From Parachlorella kessleri (lineage: Eukaryota; Chlorophyta; Trebouxiophyceae; Chlorellales; Chlorellaceae), in contig BBXU01002014.1 in assembly GCA_001598975.1 (NCBI GenBank), forward strand, positions 1 through 54,492: DNA of 54,492 nucleotides. Direction: 5' to 3'. The notes under the pieces are model-generated. The model saw nothing but the letters and a program-made list of their open reading frames with translations. It searched no databases and was not told the origin of the DNA. Below are positions 35,987-48,810 of this stretch, one piece after another. How positions within the stretch are numbered: position 1 is the first letter of the stretch; every line of letters begins with the position of its first letter. Position numbers and translations under genes: made by a program.

Positions 35987-38900
35987 ATGCCGCCTCATGA
36001 TCAATCGCTAAGGGACGACGCCCTCGGTGCTGTGGACTCGGTTGTGGTTGCAGCCAAGTCTTGGAGGGATGCAACGGCCGCCAGCTACGCCGCATACAAG
36101 CAGATCAGCAGGGCGTGCTTCCATGGCGCAGCCACCATCGCTAGGGCCTCCCTGGATGTGGCTGGGTGGCCCTTGAGATCCGTCAGCAAGCTGCCGATGG
36201 TGAGCCCCGCTGGCACCCATCCTTTGGCCAGAGAGCTTGCTTTGTACCATTATTCACTTCAGAGGTGCCAGAAGTAGCACCAGTTGACAACCTCGTGCTG
36301 TTGTGGGTCTCCCTTTCACAGTCTTCCTCCCTGAGCTGCTGCTGCCGCAGGCGCTGTTGTCGTGGACGTACTCGGGGTCAACGCAGCTGCTGTATGCGCC
36401 AGTTTATGCCACACAGAGCTTGCTGCATCAGGCGCGCAGGCCACTGGCAGCACTGCCCTCCGTTGCTTCAGGTGGGCGATGCTGCATCCCAGAGTGTATT
36501 TGCATGCTCCAGCCACTCACCTGGTCCTACCATGTGCATGTCATGGTTTATTGTTATTTATTCCATACCCTCACTGCAACCACTTCCCAACAGCGCTTTG
36601 CGGTCGGCGCTAGGCTGCACTCTCTAAAGCTTATTGTCGTTCCTGCTGCCCTGGTTTCCTGCAGCTGAGCGGGAAGCCCTTCACCTGGCAGGAGTAGCGG
36701 TAGGGGTTACCGAGGCAGTGCTGCATGTGTCCAAGGGTGCACTGACGGGGGCGGAACATGCTGCAGAGGAGGTGAGGTGGACCCCAGTGGCTTGCTGTAG
36801 ATAGGTCTGCTATCATCTGGTTTGCAAGACAGCATGCAGACAGGACCCCGCCTCAGTGCGGTGTGTTAGTACCTCCTCTAGCAAGGCACGTGCGAGTGCA
36901 AGTGACGGTGTCTATGGACCTTGAAGAAGCCGTTCGATGTTTTAAGGCTCCTGCTTTCAGCCATCAACAGCGTAAAAGCTTAATGTTGAAGTGAAGACAA
37001 GCTCAGTTTCCGGACAGCAGTTAGGTTTCTGGGCATTTGTAACGTGGCTGGTGCAGTGGAGTGCCTGAGAATATATTGCACATTGTGGACGTGGCTTTGA
37101 GTGACCCACATGCCCCCATATGATTCCAAGCCCAGTTGAGGTTTGGCGCTGCGTGCTGCTGCAGGCCATCGAGCGCACAGCGGCTGCGATGTCCCTGGAC
37201 GGCGAGGAGCAGCGGCAGGAGGACCGCTCGCTGGGGGGGAAGACCCCCAGCTTTGGCTACCTCCTCAACATGGCGGCAGGTGTGGGTACCTTTGGTAGTG
37301 GTCCGGCATTCGGTGAACTTATGTTACATGCAACTTGAGCAATGTTACATGCACTGTGTGGTGTGTCATGGCTGCAGCGGACAGAACATGTATGGATTTT
37401 AGCAAGCAGCACATGCCTTAAGAGAAGCCGGTTGGATAGTGCACAACCTTACTGGTCCTCTGTGCGCCGCAGGGAAGCCAGAGGGGACTCAACCGGAGGC
37501 GGTTCCCTCTTCATTTGCGCAAGGTAATGGCAGCCTCGCTTGGCAAACCCTGCCCCACACATCCTGAAGTCAAGATGTGCTTGCCCACGGAAGCATGTTA
37601 TGGCTGTACATGGTGGCACCTATTTCCTTGGTCTGTACCAGCGGGGCTTCCAGTGTGAACCCTGAAGGGCGGACACATGATAGAGCAGGAGGGCCATGTG
37701 TGATGTAGGTCACTGCTGGGCCTACCCAAGCTTAGGTTTGTTGCGGTCGAAACCAGTGTCCTGCACAGAGGTGGTGCGCTAGAGCACCAGGCAGCAGCTA
37801 GGTTTCCTTCCTACAGCAGCCACACCTGTCCCTTGTCTCCCTCCTTGCCTGTCTGCAGAGCTGGCCTCCTCAGGCAACCTGCCAGAGCCCCTGGGCCCCC
37901 CTCACACCCCCGCCCAGCAGGAGCTTCTGCAGCCCCTGCTGCAGCCCAGCGGCTCGCCAGAGGAGCTGGCGCCACTGCTGGGCTCCACATCCCAGGTCCT
38001 GCATCCCACTAGCTCACAGTGGATAGGGCTGGAGCCCACCTCCTCCCAGTGGGTGCACCTGGAGCAGCCGCTCGCCGCGGCCAGCGGGCAGGACGGGGGC
38101 GCAGCAGGCGACGTGTGGGCTGCCGGTGCGGTGGAGGCGGCAGATGCGGCCGCGGTGGCTGACAGGGCCGCCAAGGGGGCGCCCGTCAGGCACAGCGTGG
38201 GTGGCGGCAGCATGAGCCACCTGCCGACCATCGGGGGTGTGTCAGCATACTCCGCAGCTCAGGGCAGCGGTGCTTCTGGGGAGGGGAGCGGGAATGCAGC
38301 GGGATATGTGGGGCTGCCAGCTGGGGAGGAGGGTGGTAGTCGAGGGGAGGGGGGCGCGGGAGCCCCCCCCCTGGTGGAGCTGGCGGGAGAGGAGGCAGCT
38401 GCGGGGGCCCAGCCTGGTGCTGAAGGCGCAGCAGGCACAGCGGGCACAGCGCCAGAGGCGCTGGTTAGTGCTAACAAAGCCATCGACGAGGCGCTGGTCA
38501 TGCTATCGCTGGAGCCAGCGGCTGCTGGGCCTGCTGGGGGCGCCGCCAGCATGGCGGGGAACCCCGCAGGGGATGTGTCGGACCTGGAGGCCCTGCTGCG
38601 ACGCTCCGTCAGCGGCGCCGGCGCCGGCGCCCCGCCGGCGCCGCCGGGGACGGCGCTTGCGCCGTTGTCTGCAGCTGTGCAGCAGCTGGACGCGCTGGTG
38701 GGTGCCGGCGCGGCGGGCGCCGTAATGTCTGGGCAAGAGAGAGCAGACTTGGCAGAGGTGGATACAGCGCAGGAAATAGGCAACCCTGCAGCAGCCCAGG
38801 CCGTGTTTGCAGATTTCAGCAGCAACGAGGAGGCGCAGGATGGCACAACCCTGGAAGGTGCTGGGGCGGACCCCCTGGGCAGTGAAGTGCAGCAAGATGT

Positions 38901-41900
38901 GCGCGCTACTGACCTGCCACCAGAGACGCCTCGCGTCCTGGCGGGGCAGGGTGGTGCGTCGGCTGGCGGCTTCTTCTCGGAGGGGAGGGTGCTCGAAGAA
39001 GACTTGGACGGAGGCGGGCTACAGGGTGGCTTCCCGCCTTCCAGCCTGGAAGCAGAGGAGGCGCAGCAGGGGGAGGAGCAGGTTCTGGAGAGCAGCTTTG
39101 GGGCGGCATACTCGCCGCACGAGCATGACTTGCCAAGCGGCTTTGCCAACGGCAGGCCACGCACAGAGGAGGGCGCAGCGGGGGCGGCTGACCTGCAGCC
39201 CAACCAGCGGCTAGCCAGGATGGATGAGCTTCTGGAGGGGGGAGGAGAGGACTACTATGATGAGGGAGCGGGGGCGGCAGAGGAGGGGCTGGAGGGAGAG
39301 GACCATCTAGAGGGGCTCCCCTCAGGCTTCGCTGGTGAGTAGAGAAGCTGCAGCATGTCAGAGCGCCCAGTGCAGAGCAGTGGTAAGGGTCTCCTGAGCT
39401 TGCTAAGGTGTGAAGCATGGCGATCACACTGATGCCTGGCCGGTGTTGCAGCTCGCTAGCAGCTGTGCCTGAGCTGGCTGCGAGGACCCTGGCACTGTTG
39501 TTAAGTGGAGGTCCAAGTGTGGAGGGGGAGCCTTGACGCTGCAAGTTCGGGATATAGTACGTATTTTGCGCTATGACGGCTCTACTCTTGCTACAGTTCC
39601 ATGATAAAGGACCTTGCTACAGTAACCCGGTTGAAGTATTTGCAATGACAGTTTTACCATCCCCTGCAGCGCATGCGCATACCGAGCGGGCGCCCACCCT
39701 GGACATCATGAATGCCCTGCCGCGCATTGATGCCCCGTACAGAGTGTTCTCCTCCCTTGACCCAGCACCCTCCCACTTCTCCCAGGTAAGCACTTGCAAC
39801 GCCTTTGATGTTAAGGCACTGCGCAGCAGCAAGGATCTGGTTGCCTGCAGAGGTAGGCTCACATCCTGTGGGGCCGGGGATAGTACAGTAAGCTGCCGGT
39901 GACTGGGTTAGCTGTCATAGCATGGTGGAGGGTGCCTTGTGGTGGGTTACATGAGACAGCCCCTTCACTGGCCATGCGGCGGGGCAGATGATGACGTGCA
40001 ATATGTTAATAGTGTGGAGAATTGGCCAGCTACAGTGGCTGGTAGGGGGTTCAAAGGTTGTGTAGCTGGAAACTGGCTGCCGGAAACTGGCTGGTTGCAA
40101 GTGAGGTGCGGGGGGCACTTGTCACCTGGGTGTTGGCTCCAGTAGGTCCCTCCCCAAGACCGCGCCTGTTGATGGCGGCATGTGAGGGTCAGGGTCAGGT
40201 TTGTGAAGCTGTAAATTGGCGGTATTTTGCTGAAACGAAGTGCTTTGCAACGTGCTGCAGCCTCTGACCCCAACACATGCCGGGGCCGATGATGTGGAGA
40301 CCCTGTCAGACTTTGTTCCCTCGCGGGCCGAGTCAAGCTCGCTGACGCCCGACCATTTCATCCCACAGCATGGTAGGATGATAGGCCCCCAGAAAAAGTG
40401 CACACTCTGGAGGCAAGATGTTGTTCACCGGGGCCTTGTGATTTCAGTGCACCAAGGCTTGACTTCACTGGCTGTTGCAAGGGTAGGCCTTCTGGGATGC
40501 CCAATGTTTGGTGGTGTGGGGGCAAGGCGTGAGGTGCACTTACCCTGAAACCTATTGCGTTGCTACTGGCACTCTCGCAATGCTTGACTTTTGCCTGCCG
40601 CAGGACCTGGTGCGCTGCCCCCTCTGGACGACCACTTACCTACTGTTGAAGAAGATTTTGAGCCGGCAACGGTGGGGGAGGGCCTGCGCCACGTCAGCAC
40701 CGAGACTGTCATGGCGTCGCTGCCGGAGATAGAGGCGCCCTCTGCCTCTCTGCCAGAGCTTGTGAGCCAAGAGGACGCCCTGCCCGCCACGCCCACCGCA
40801 GGTAGTGTGCTGTTGCCACATGAGGCATTAACATGCGAGTATGATTTCATGGGCTACGCCTGATGAGGTCTGAGTGGATCGTCGGGCCCCTCACACTACC
40901 AGCTTCCACCGCTCCCTCCCTCCCTCCCTCCCTCCCCCCCTCCCGCCCCATCGTGTTTGTCACGACTTCTACCAAGGCTACCATCATCGGTGATATCCCT
41001 TGGCATGCCATCAGCTGTGAGGGTTGGGACCTGGCCTGCGTCCCTGGAGCGCCGACTTGGGCGATGCTAGTCACCCTTGTGATCCTTCACTGCCAAACCC
41101 CTCGCTTGCGGGAACAGGGTCAGTCTGCAACAAGGCCAATGCTCTGGGTCCGACCGCAAGCTGGCTGCCCTGCGTGTGCTGCAGTGGCCGCCTTGCAGTC
41201 TAAGCGGCTGGAGGACCTGGCACCCACCCCTGACCCAATGGCCGCCCTACCCACCGACCCCACCGCGGAGCTGGCCGCCGCCGCCGTAGAGGCCGCCGCG
41301 GCCGCCGAGGCGGCGCATAAGCAGCTGATCTCTACAGAGCTGGCCAGGGTGGCAGGTATGTTTTGTTTCTCTCTGCTCATGCTTCAAAGGTTCAGTGTGG
41401 TAGCCAGGGCGCTTCTGCTGCCCGAGGTCGCTCATTGCTCCCGGGCTGGCCAGGGTGGCAGGTGCGCCAGGCCCGACACTATTTGTGATGGCTGTGGTTG
41501 ACTGGCAGTTGTAGCCAGGGGCGCTGCTGCTGCTGTTGTTGCATTGGCATTGCGCCAACAGCTGAATACTATTGAGCTGGATAGGGTGGCAGGTGCGCCA
41601 AACCCTTTTCTTGTGTGCTGTAGCTGCCCAGCGACAACTGGCACCAAATTGAACTCACTGTGACCTTCAATCTTACATTCAGCACAGTTTCACTCCTCCT
41701 GCAACTGGGTCTTGCTGCTGCCATCCACGCCCTAGTAGACCTCTTACCTTGCCCTCAGGTCACACTCGGTCCCTACTGCTACCTGCAACCAAATCCCTGC
41801 AGGCGAGGCCGACGCGGCGGCAGCCGTAGCGCAGCAGGCGCTGCACCGCGCCCTCGCAGCGGCAGAGGCAGTCGAGGCCGCCACCCCCGATTCCCCGCAG

Positions 41901-44142
41901 GCCTCCACAGCCAGCCAGGCAGCGCAGATCAGCATTGTGCTGGCAGACCTGGCCATATCAGAAGCGGAGCAGGCAGCTGAGGTGGAGCGCGTGGAGCGCG
42001 CTGTGCTGACGGGGACTGGTGCTGAGCTGGCGCCAGGGGCTGCTGCGCTGGGGATGAGTCAGCTGGTGGGTGAGGTGAGCCTGGACTCCTATATGGTGCC
42101 CCAGGCAGTGCAGCAGTTGCAGGCAGAGGCCCAGGCATCCGCACTGGGAGCCGCCTCGCCAGCCAAGGCTGATGCTGGTGATATCCTCTACTCCCCGCCC
42201 AGTGCCAGCGCGCGCGCGCAAGCTGCAGCAGCCTCGGTCGGCGCTGACAGCTGGGCTGGGTTCCCTACCAGCAGCAGTGGCGGTGCTGCTGCCGCCGGGG
42301 GTCCCTCCCCCGCAGCGCTAGGCACCGTCCCGGACCGTCCCGCCAGCCCCACACCGTCCGCCACCACCGCCGCGACGTTTGCGGGGGTCCTGGAGGAACC
42401 CGATTCCCCGACCGCAGTGGCTCCCACAGCGCTGTCAGAGGCAGCCATGGTGGAAGCCGTGGAGCAAACCCTGCTGGCAGCCGCGCTAGGCAGCAGCCAA
42501 AATGCCGATGCCGCCGCAGCGCTGGGCGTGGGGGCGGGGGGCGTGGGCGTGGCGGCGGGAGACAGGGCCTCTTCCTCCATGCTGCTGGCTGCAGAGGAGG
42601 GGGAAGCGGGGGCCGGCCAGCAGCGCCAAGCATCCGCTGCAGGTGAGGAGGGAGCTGTGTGCAGCGAACGGTCCTGGGAGTGTTTTGTGGATCGAGTGAT
42701 GTAAGGGTTTGCGGCTGGAGTGAGCGGTTCAGGTCTGAACCGTGTTGCGTGTGGACCGAGTGGTCCAGGTGGGTGATGTGGAGTGAGCGATGTGAGGGTG
42801 AGAGCCCGGCTGGAGTGATGGTGCACCAGGTGTGGCTTGCCGCCGCCCACCGAGGATGCGCATGAGGCGCAGCCCTTTACCTGCCAATTGCAGCCCTGTG
42901 GGCTTGTGTCCCCCTTGTGCTTGCCTTGTGAGCTGAGCAAGTCTGACATGGCACCCAAGAGACACTAACCCCCTCCAGCCCTGCTTTGCCTGCTTTCTTG
43001 TGCAGACCAGCGCGTCATGGCGCAGGTGGCTGCCACATCTGAGGGGCTAGCTCTCGACACCCTCGCCGGTGCCAGCGGCGCCCTGGCAGACAACTCTCCT
43101 GCCTTTTTGGGCGCAGCAGGGGCAGCAGCAGCGACTTCTCCTCCCTCCTTCAACCCAAGCAGCAGCGCCATGGTCGCTGGGAGCGGGCTGCCCACAGGCG
43201 CGCAGGTGAGCATCACAAGGGACAAGTCAGCAGGCGCAGCGGGGCAGGCAGAGCTCCCTGGGCTTCACCCCACGGTCATCAGCCCCACCCACAGCAGGGC
43301 TGGCGCTACCCCATTCACTCCTGTAGGCTCCCCTGGGGCTGCCGAGTCAGCCGGAGCAGGCAGTGCTGCCACCGGTGGGGCGGCAGCAGCAGCAGCAGCG
43401 CCAAGCGGCCAGCCCTCCGACTTTGTTGGCTCCATGCTGGGGACAGCCCCTGCCCCTGTGGTTGCCTCGGCCCTAGAGGACCCTGATGTCATGGCCGCGG
43501 TAGTGCCAGTGGCTGGGGCCCTGGCAGAGGAGGCGCAGCGGGCAAAGCAGGGGCAGCAGGCAATAGGCGGTACGGCCGCCCAAGGCCACGCATACCCTAG
43601 CAGCATTGCCACCTCGCTCCCACCCTCCAAGTCAGGCAAGTGCAGAGCTGGGGCATGGATGGGAATCTTATGGGGCGTTATGTGGCGGTTGTTGGCACAC
43701 TGTTACATAGCAGTTGTGTAATACAGATGCCATCTGCCATGTCCTAGTACGTACCAGGGGTATGCTAGAGAAGGGGCGGCGGCATAAGGGGCCTTTAGTA
43801 AAAGTGTGGCTTGTGGTGCTTACTGGTGGCGGACATAGATACCAGCAGGTGTGGTGTGTCAGCGCAGCATGCAGGGCATGCATGGGGCGTGCCTGACGGT
43901 CCTGCAGCCATAGATCCATCCTGGGGCTGAGGTACAGACGGGTTGTCCAGGTCCCCCTTGGTCCTACTTTCTAATGCTGTAATGGTAAGGTGCTGTGGTA
44001 GTAGTAGGGACCCTAGCAAGAGGGACCAAGCCTCCAATGCTTGCATTCTGCTGCAGGCGAGCTTAGTAGTGAGGACCTGCCAAGCCCGTCAGCGGCTTTG
44101 GCTCCAGCTACGCCTGCCAAACCCAAGTTGGCGGAACCTTGA
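35987..44142 (+). CDS. large, mostly disordered Ala/Glu/Pro/Ser-rich protein
   Basis: Thirteen exons: 35987-36199, 36351-36471, 36665-36771, 37165-37279, 37473-37523, 37859-39334, 39670-39785, 40261-40372, 40604-40801, 41185-41355, 41803-42642, 43006-43635, 44057-44142. Phases agree at all 12 introns, 10 of them phase 1, giving about 1,411 residues. The first 190 residues are the only ordered-looking part: amphipathic helices such as SWRDATAASYAAYKQISRA and LLHQARRPLAALPSVAS. The rest is low in complexity and acidic, with short motifs (TPDPMAALPTDPTAEL) repeated loosely. Near residues 257 and 267 two W-x-x-L motifs (SSQWIGLE, SSQWVHLE) lie side by side. Exon 12 ends in a GC donor (TCAG|GCAAGT). 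No family was recognised; the helical head could be a membrane- or lipid-surface-binding region, but that is speculation. Confidence 0.7.
40912..40946 (+). repeat. CTCC/C-rich simple repeat
   Basis: Several CTCC units run into a C tract in intron 9 of the large gene. Confidence 0.8.
41515..41592 (+). other. candidate cassette exon (duplicate of exon 10 end)
   Basis: Inside intron 10 of the large gene, an acceptor after TTGTAG and a donor GTGCGC frame 78 bp in phase 1 to phase 1, so inclusion keeps the reading frame. It encodes ALRQQLNTIELDRVA, resembling the end of exon 10 (AHKQLISTELARVA). A second, damaged copy lies at 41404-41461 (58 bp, out of frame). Confidence 0.45.
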
Positions 44143-45364
44143 TGAGGGTTGCTGGTGAATCGTTTACCCATGGAGTAGTGTGAAGACATTGCTTCTATGT
44201 TATGATGTCTTGCACGATAAGGTTGTATGGAATGTGGTGAAGATGCTGGTTCCTTGAATGTACAGTTTAAATTAGTAGAATCCATGTGTTAGGTGGCATG
44301 CACGATGCCAGCACTTTTGCAAACTAGCTCCAGAGGTAGAATGTGGCATATAGGCATGCCGTTTGAAGGGATGTTCACCCATGCGTCTTCCGCTCCACCA
44401 TGTTTTTGTTGTATTGTTCCCTTGTTGCTTGAGGCGCTAGCCTGGCCTGGTACGAGGCAAGCTTTGCCTGCATCTTGTAGGCCCCATCCTGAGTCAAACA
44501 ATGAATGGCGTGCATTCTGGTGCAAGCTCATCAGAGTGCCAAGGATGATATCCGGCTGGCTGGTAATTGTGTAAATGCAAATGTGGAATTTACCCAAACA
44601 GAAAACGTCCCTGTTGGACATGCACACTTGGCAAGGCTGCATATGCACGCCTGCCAGCGCTTCCGAGCTTCGCCCTTGCTGCCTGCCTGCTTCCATGCCT
44701 GGCGCGTGCACTGCCATTGCATGGGCATCGTATGGGCATCGTATGGGGGGCATCCCAGAGAGAGTCATTTGGGCTTAGCCACCGACAAATGGTGACCTGA
44801 CGGTGCTCCCGCCTTGGTACGCTGGGTGTACACCTTCGCAGGCACGTTTAAATAGCACGGTGGATCAACACAGGTGGCCACACAGGTGGCAATTTTGCTG
44901 AAATGAGCAGTTGGGTTCTCCCAGGCGAGCCAAAGTTGAGGCCTAGGAAGACGGCTCCTATGTACGAATGCTTCATCCCATGACCTGCATGACATACACT
45001 TGACTGGTCACTCAGGCTTGCAGAGGGTGCATGACTAATTGAGAGCCCTGGCCGCAGCATTTTTTAAAGAGTGCTCGCCCGGTTCTCATGGAAAACTTCC
45101 ATTTCCCCGCCCTCATTCAGGAAGGCTGTGTGAGGCACAGACTCACCCAACAGGCGCACCCCTGTGACACAAGATACCCAACATTTCATGCCCCCTACCT
45201 GGCCAGCCATATATTCAGAACGCAGCTTAGGGAGTTCTGTGCCCATTACTACTGTAGCCCACGCCACTACAAGCGCTGCGGCTGCTGGGCGCAACCAATT
45301 ACCATGAACTCACCAGAGCTCCTCTATGCCCACGAGCCAACAGCCACGGTCATCCCGCACTCCT
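44143..45364. other. convergent intergenic region, large gene / MYND gene
   Basis: These 1.2 kb hold two 3' ends. A TGTAA at about 44569 could be a poly(A) signal. A minus-strand open frame at 44289-44768 shows no motif and is not called. Confidence 0.35.
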
Positions 45365-47806
45365 CTATCTGCTCAGTTCAGCTGCCAGCCACACAGCAAA
45401 GCCATTGCTGCAAGTCGGCAGCGCGTTGTCTGAGGGGTGCATCATGCTGCAGCTCCGGAAGGGGTTGACCTCAACGCTGCTCAGCCGCAAGGCGCTGCCA
45501 CCACGAGCTGCTGCATCCTTGGCCACACCGCTGCTTGGCACGCCCTGCTGCTGCTCCTGCTGCTGCTGAGTGCTACCGCCGTTCGGCAGGCAGCTTGCAT
45601 GCGCCCCTCCTGCTGCTGCCTGCTGAGGCTGGGGTAGGCGACCAGCAGACCCTCCTGCGGGAGGGTCCCCCCACAACCCGTCCAGCACAGCCTGACACAG
45701 CGCTCTGGCCCTGTATGCAGCCTCTTCATTAAAGTCTGTAAACAAGCACACAGCTGGCCGAGGGAAACCTCCAGTTTGACATTCTGTGGAGCTGGCGCCG
45801 CTGCCGCCGGCACCGTCGCTGCTACTGTCCCCACTGGAACTACTGCCAAGGTTGCCTACGTCCTTGGTTTCCCCGCCAAGAGTGCTGGTGTCCCTGCTGT
45901 GCATGCTGCCTGCCAGCAGCTGCAGCGTTTCCACCCAGCTGGGGTAGGCGGCCAGCCCTGCACCCACAGTTGCCTGCCATGCATTTGAACTATGCCTTGC
46001 AACCTGCTGTAGGCAGCCTGGCAAACAGGCCTTCCTCCTGACAGCTCATCATGGTCGTGCCAGGCATGGCATGTTCTGTGATATGCTTAACATTTATTTG
46101 ACACATATTCCCCAAACAACACCCACGTCACACTGGTAAATCTCAGAATTAAACGTCGTGCAGGTGCACCAACCTGCATTGGGCGCCACGACCATGTCCG
46201 CAGGTCCCTGAGCTGCCACCAGGTTTGGTGCCACCTCATGGTAGAAGCCTTGATGCCACGCCAGGCACACCCTGCCACCTGATTGATGGACCTGCACCTG
46301 CTTCGCCCGCTGTCCTTGGTCCTGTGCTGAGCACCCCTGCTGCAGCTGCCCTGACGTCTCTGTCGCCGCCTGAGCGCCAGGCTGTGCCCCGCAGCTGCAC
46401 CCCGCCTCCCCACAGCAGCTGCCAGCAGGGCTGGGTACGTGCAGGGAGAGGCCGTCGGCTTCTGAGGGCACGGCTGGTCCGATAAAGTGAAGCTGCAGAT
46501 CCACGCTGGGCAGGAGGCTGCCCAGCTCTAGGAATAGGGGCCACTGGGCAACCTCTTTCTGTGCGCCTGCAGTTGGGGAGCGGCACATTGGTGAGTGCAT
46601 TCTCCTGTCCTTGGTCACATGCTGTGGACCATTCCTTAGTGCACGATGCCTAATCCCTCTCATATGGCACGCAGCAAGGACATCACAAGGAAAGCAAGAA
46701 GGTAACCACAGTGCCTATTGCATGCGTCCACAGCACCACTGCGCCCCGACTGCGTCACAAGCCGGATAACCTAGTGCCATGGTGGTGCCATCAGTCCACC
46801 TCCGGCTGTGGCCCCGCACGCACCGGGCGCAGAAGCCTGGTCGACGCAAAAGTAATACCCTTGCAATCCCTTCCCAAACCGACCAAACCCAGGGATCTCC
46901 ACATTCACCTAGGTAGTGCAATGTTACAGGTCTTTCATGCGGTAGTCGGCCAACCAGCTGCCTGAGTTTCAGCAGTGCCCAGTACACTGTGAGCACAGAG
47001 TCCATGAGAAAGGCCACAGGGGAAGCCTGGGGGATGCCTCGCAAGGCATAATAGTCATCCCAGCTGTGCAAAGCTCTCTGCTGCGGCACCTGCACCAACA
47101 AGAAGGCGAGGGAATGCGTGCCCTCAGCGTTCATTGGTGTAGCAAGCCCCTCACGCATGAGCACAAGGACTCCACCAGCTTGCCCAGCTGCCACCCAGCA
47201 AAGCGCAGCAGCCGCTGAGGATAATACTCATCGACGTCCTTGGAGAAGTACTGCTTTGCTCCATCCTGCTTGCCTGCGACAAGAGGCAGGGCAGCTGCTC
47301 TGCTGGCAGCCGCCAAAAGCCACGGCCAAGAAGCGGCGCCAGCTGGCGCCTGGTGGCCTGCGCAATTGGCCCCCCAGCGGCAGCCCAGAGGCCTGCGGCT
47401 CCTGGAACCAGCGCTGCCAGTCCACCGGGTAGGGCTGGGCTGCAAATGCTATTGCTGCAGGTGCACTCTGCGGCCCACAGGCCTTGCAGGTGGCAGCCCA
47501 AGGTGGTAAGGTGCTGGCAGATGGAGGCTCCGGCAGGTGGGCCCACAGAATGCTGCTCCATCTCCTGAGAAACGCAGGAAAAGGCACCGTATGAGATGCC
47601 GGCAAAGGTCTGGTGGACATAACGAGGTTGCTTACCTGTCGTCGCTGCATATGGAGCGCCATCCTGGTGCACACCTCGTGGTGAGCAATGCGCCAGTGCA
47701 CCTTGCGGTGCTTCTCGGAGCAGTAAAACATGGCTTGGCATGATGGGCAGCAGACGGTTTTGGGAGCAGGCACTCCTGTTCCACAGAGCTGGCAGGTGGC
47801 AGTCAT
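45365..47806 (-). CDS. MYND zinc-finger protein with Mss51-like C-terminal domain
   Basis: Exons 47806-47636, 47564-47426, 47273-47155, 47089-46909, 46566-46174 and 45957-45365 are in phase and give 531 residues. An N-terminal MYND finger spans residues 5-46: C5, C8, C20, C23, C29, H42 and C46. At position 33 a His replaces the usual Cys. After GLWAAECTC comes the Mss51-type domain: SWDDYYALRGIPQASPVAFLMD, LTVYWALLKL, VTLHYLGAQKE, LQLHFIGP, DMVVAPNAGLAAYPSW, PAVCLFTDFNEEAAYRA and a final NPFRS...LPTCSNGFAVWL. In yeast, Mss51 is a mitochondrial translational activator for Cox1; animal relatives carry the same MYND plus C-domain pair. No clear presequence is visible here, so function and site are open. 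Confidence 0.8.
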
Positions 47807-48810
47807 TCCAAATGCGAGAGAATATGCTATGCTAGCACGACTGTTGCGTTATGCGCTGTGTGCTTCCATGTGGTCGTGGCGCAGGCGCGGACCCTGCTAT
47901 TAGCATGGGTGGCAGATAGTGCGAACAGGCTGTGAGAGTTGACCTGTAGGGACAGGACGGGATGCATCAGGCGCCTGAGTTTTGCCTGAGTTCTGAGCAT
48001 GAGTATATTTGGTTATTGTGGCAGGAAATGAGAAGAGAGTGGAGGTAGGGGGGTACAGGACTCCAAGGGTTGTGATATGTGACCTGGATGAACGCCAGTT
48101 CAGTCAGTGGCGATCAGTCTAGCGGCTTGCCTAGATGGCAGCGCTCGTTGTTATTCACTCATCCCTAGTTTCGAGGTTGTAACTTGCCAGGCCTTGCTAG
48201 CCAGACCGTTCAGAGAATGAGACAGCGCAACCAGTTTTTAGTCCACCACAATTGATACAGTCGAGAAACACCAGAAGCAAAAGCGCATCCCTGGCCCGTG
48301 GCTGCTGCTGACCTCACTGAATGGAACCCACAAACGACAAGGTTACCTGGTTTGCATGGCAAGTCAGCCCCCACACACACGTCAGGAGCACAGTCAGTCA
48401 TACGTCCACCCGTGCAAGAGCACCCAAGGGCCACCGCAAGGACAATGCAGGTGCCACAAGGGTCCTTGCTTTAAACCATCAAGGCTTGGCGGTACATATA
48501 CCACACCTGCACCCTTGCCACTGCACCCTTGCCACCCAGGGCTCCAGCATGACAGTTCACCTCCGGTCCAGACACTGCCGCGTGTCATGACATCTCACCC
48601 AGCAGCCAGCGCCCTGCTGCTAGCGCTTCTGGCGCCACCTGCAGCCTGCAGCTGGTGCCGCGCCACCGCGATGGATGCCCGACACCGACCAACAACACGC
48701 GCTTGCCGTCACCACAGCAAGATGAAGTGCAGGCCCCCCCTTCCCATCCCTCCTGCCAACGCGCCCGTGCCGGGCATCGCTACAGGATCCAGCAAGCCTC
48801 AGCAGGCGGC
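47807..48810. other. 1.0-kb intergenic region, MYND / CCR4
   Basis: Both neighbours are on the minus strand, so this is MYND promoter plus CCR4 3' UTR. A GCCACTGCACCCTTGCCACC-type short duplication occurs near 48515-48535. No gene was seen. Confidence 0.4.

Noticed and set aside
38259..39203. 314-codon open frame on the minus strand
   Set aside because: It is antisense to the 1.5-kb coding exon of the large gene; GC-rich codons leave the opposite strand open by chance, and it is Ala/Pro/Ser noise.
42188..42958. 256-codon open frame on the minus strand
   Set aside because: Antisense shadow of exon 11 of the large gene, running on into an intron.
44289..44768. 159-codon open frame on the minus strand
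   Set aside because: It lies in the 3' flank of the large gene, without family motif, splice support or codon bias.
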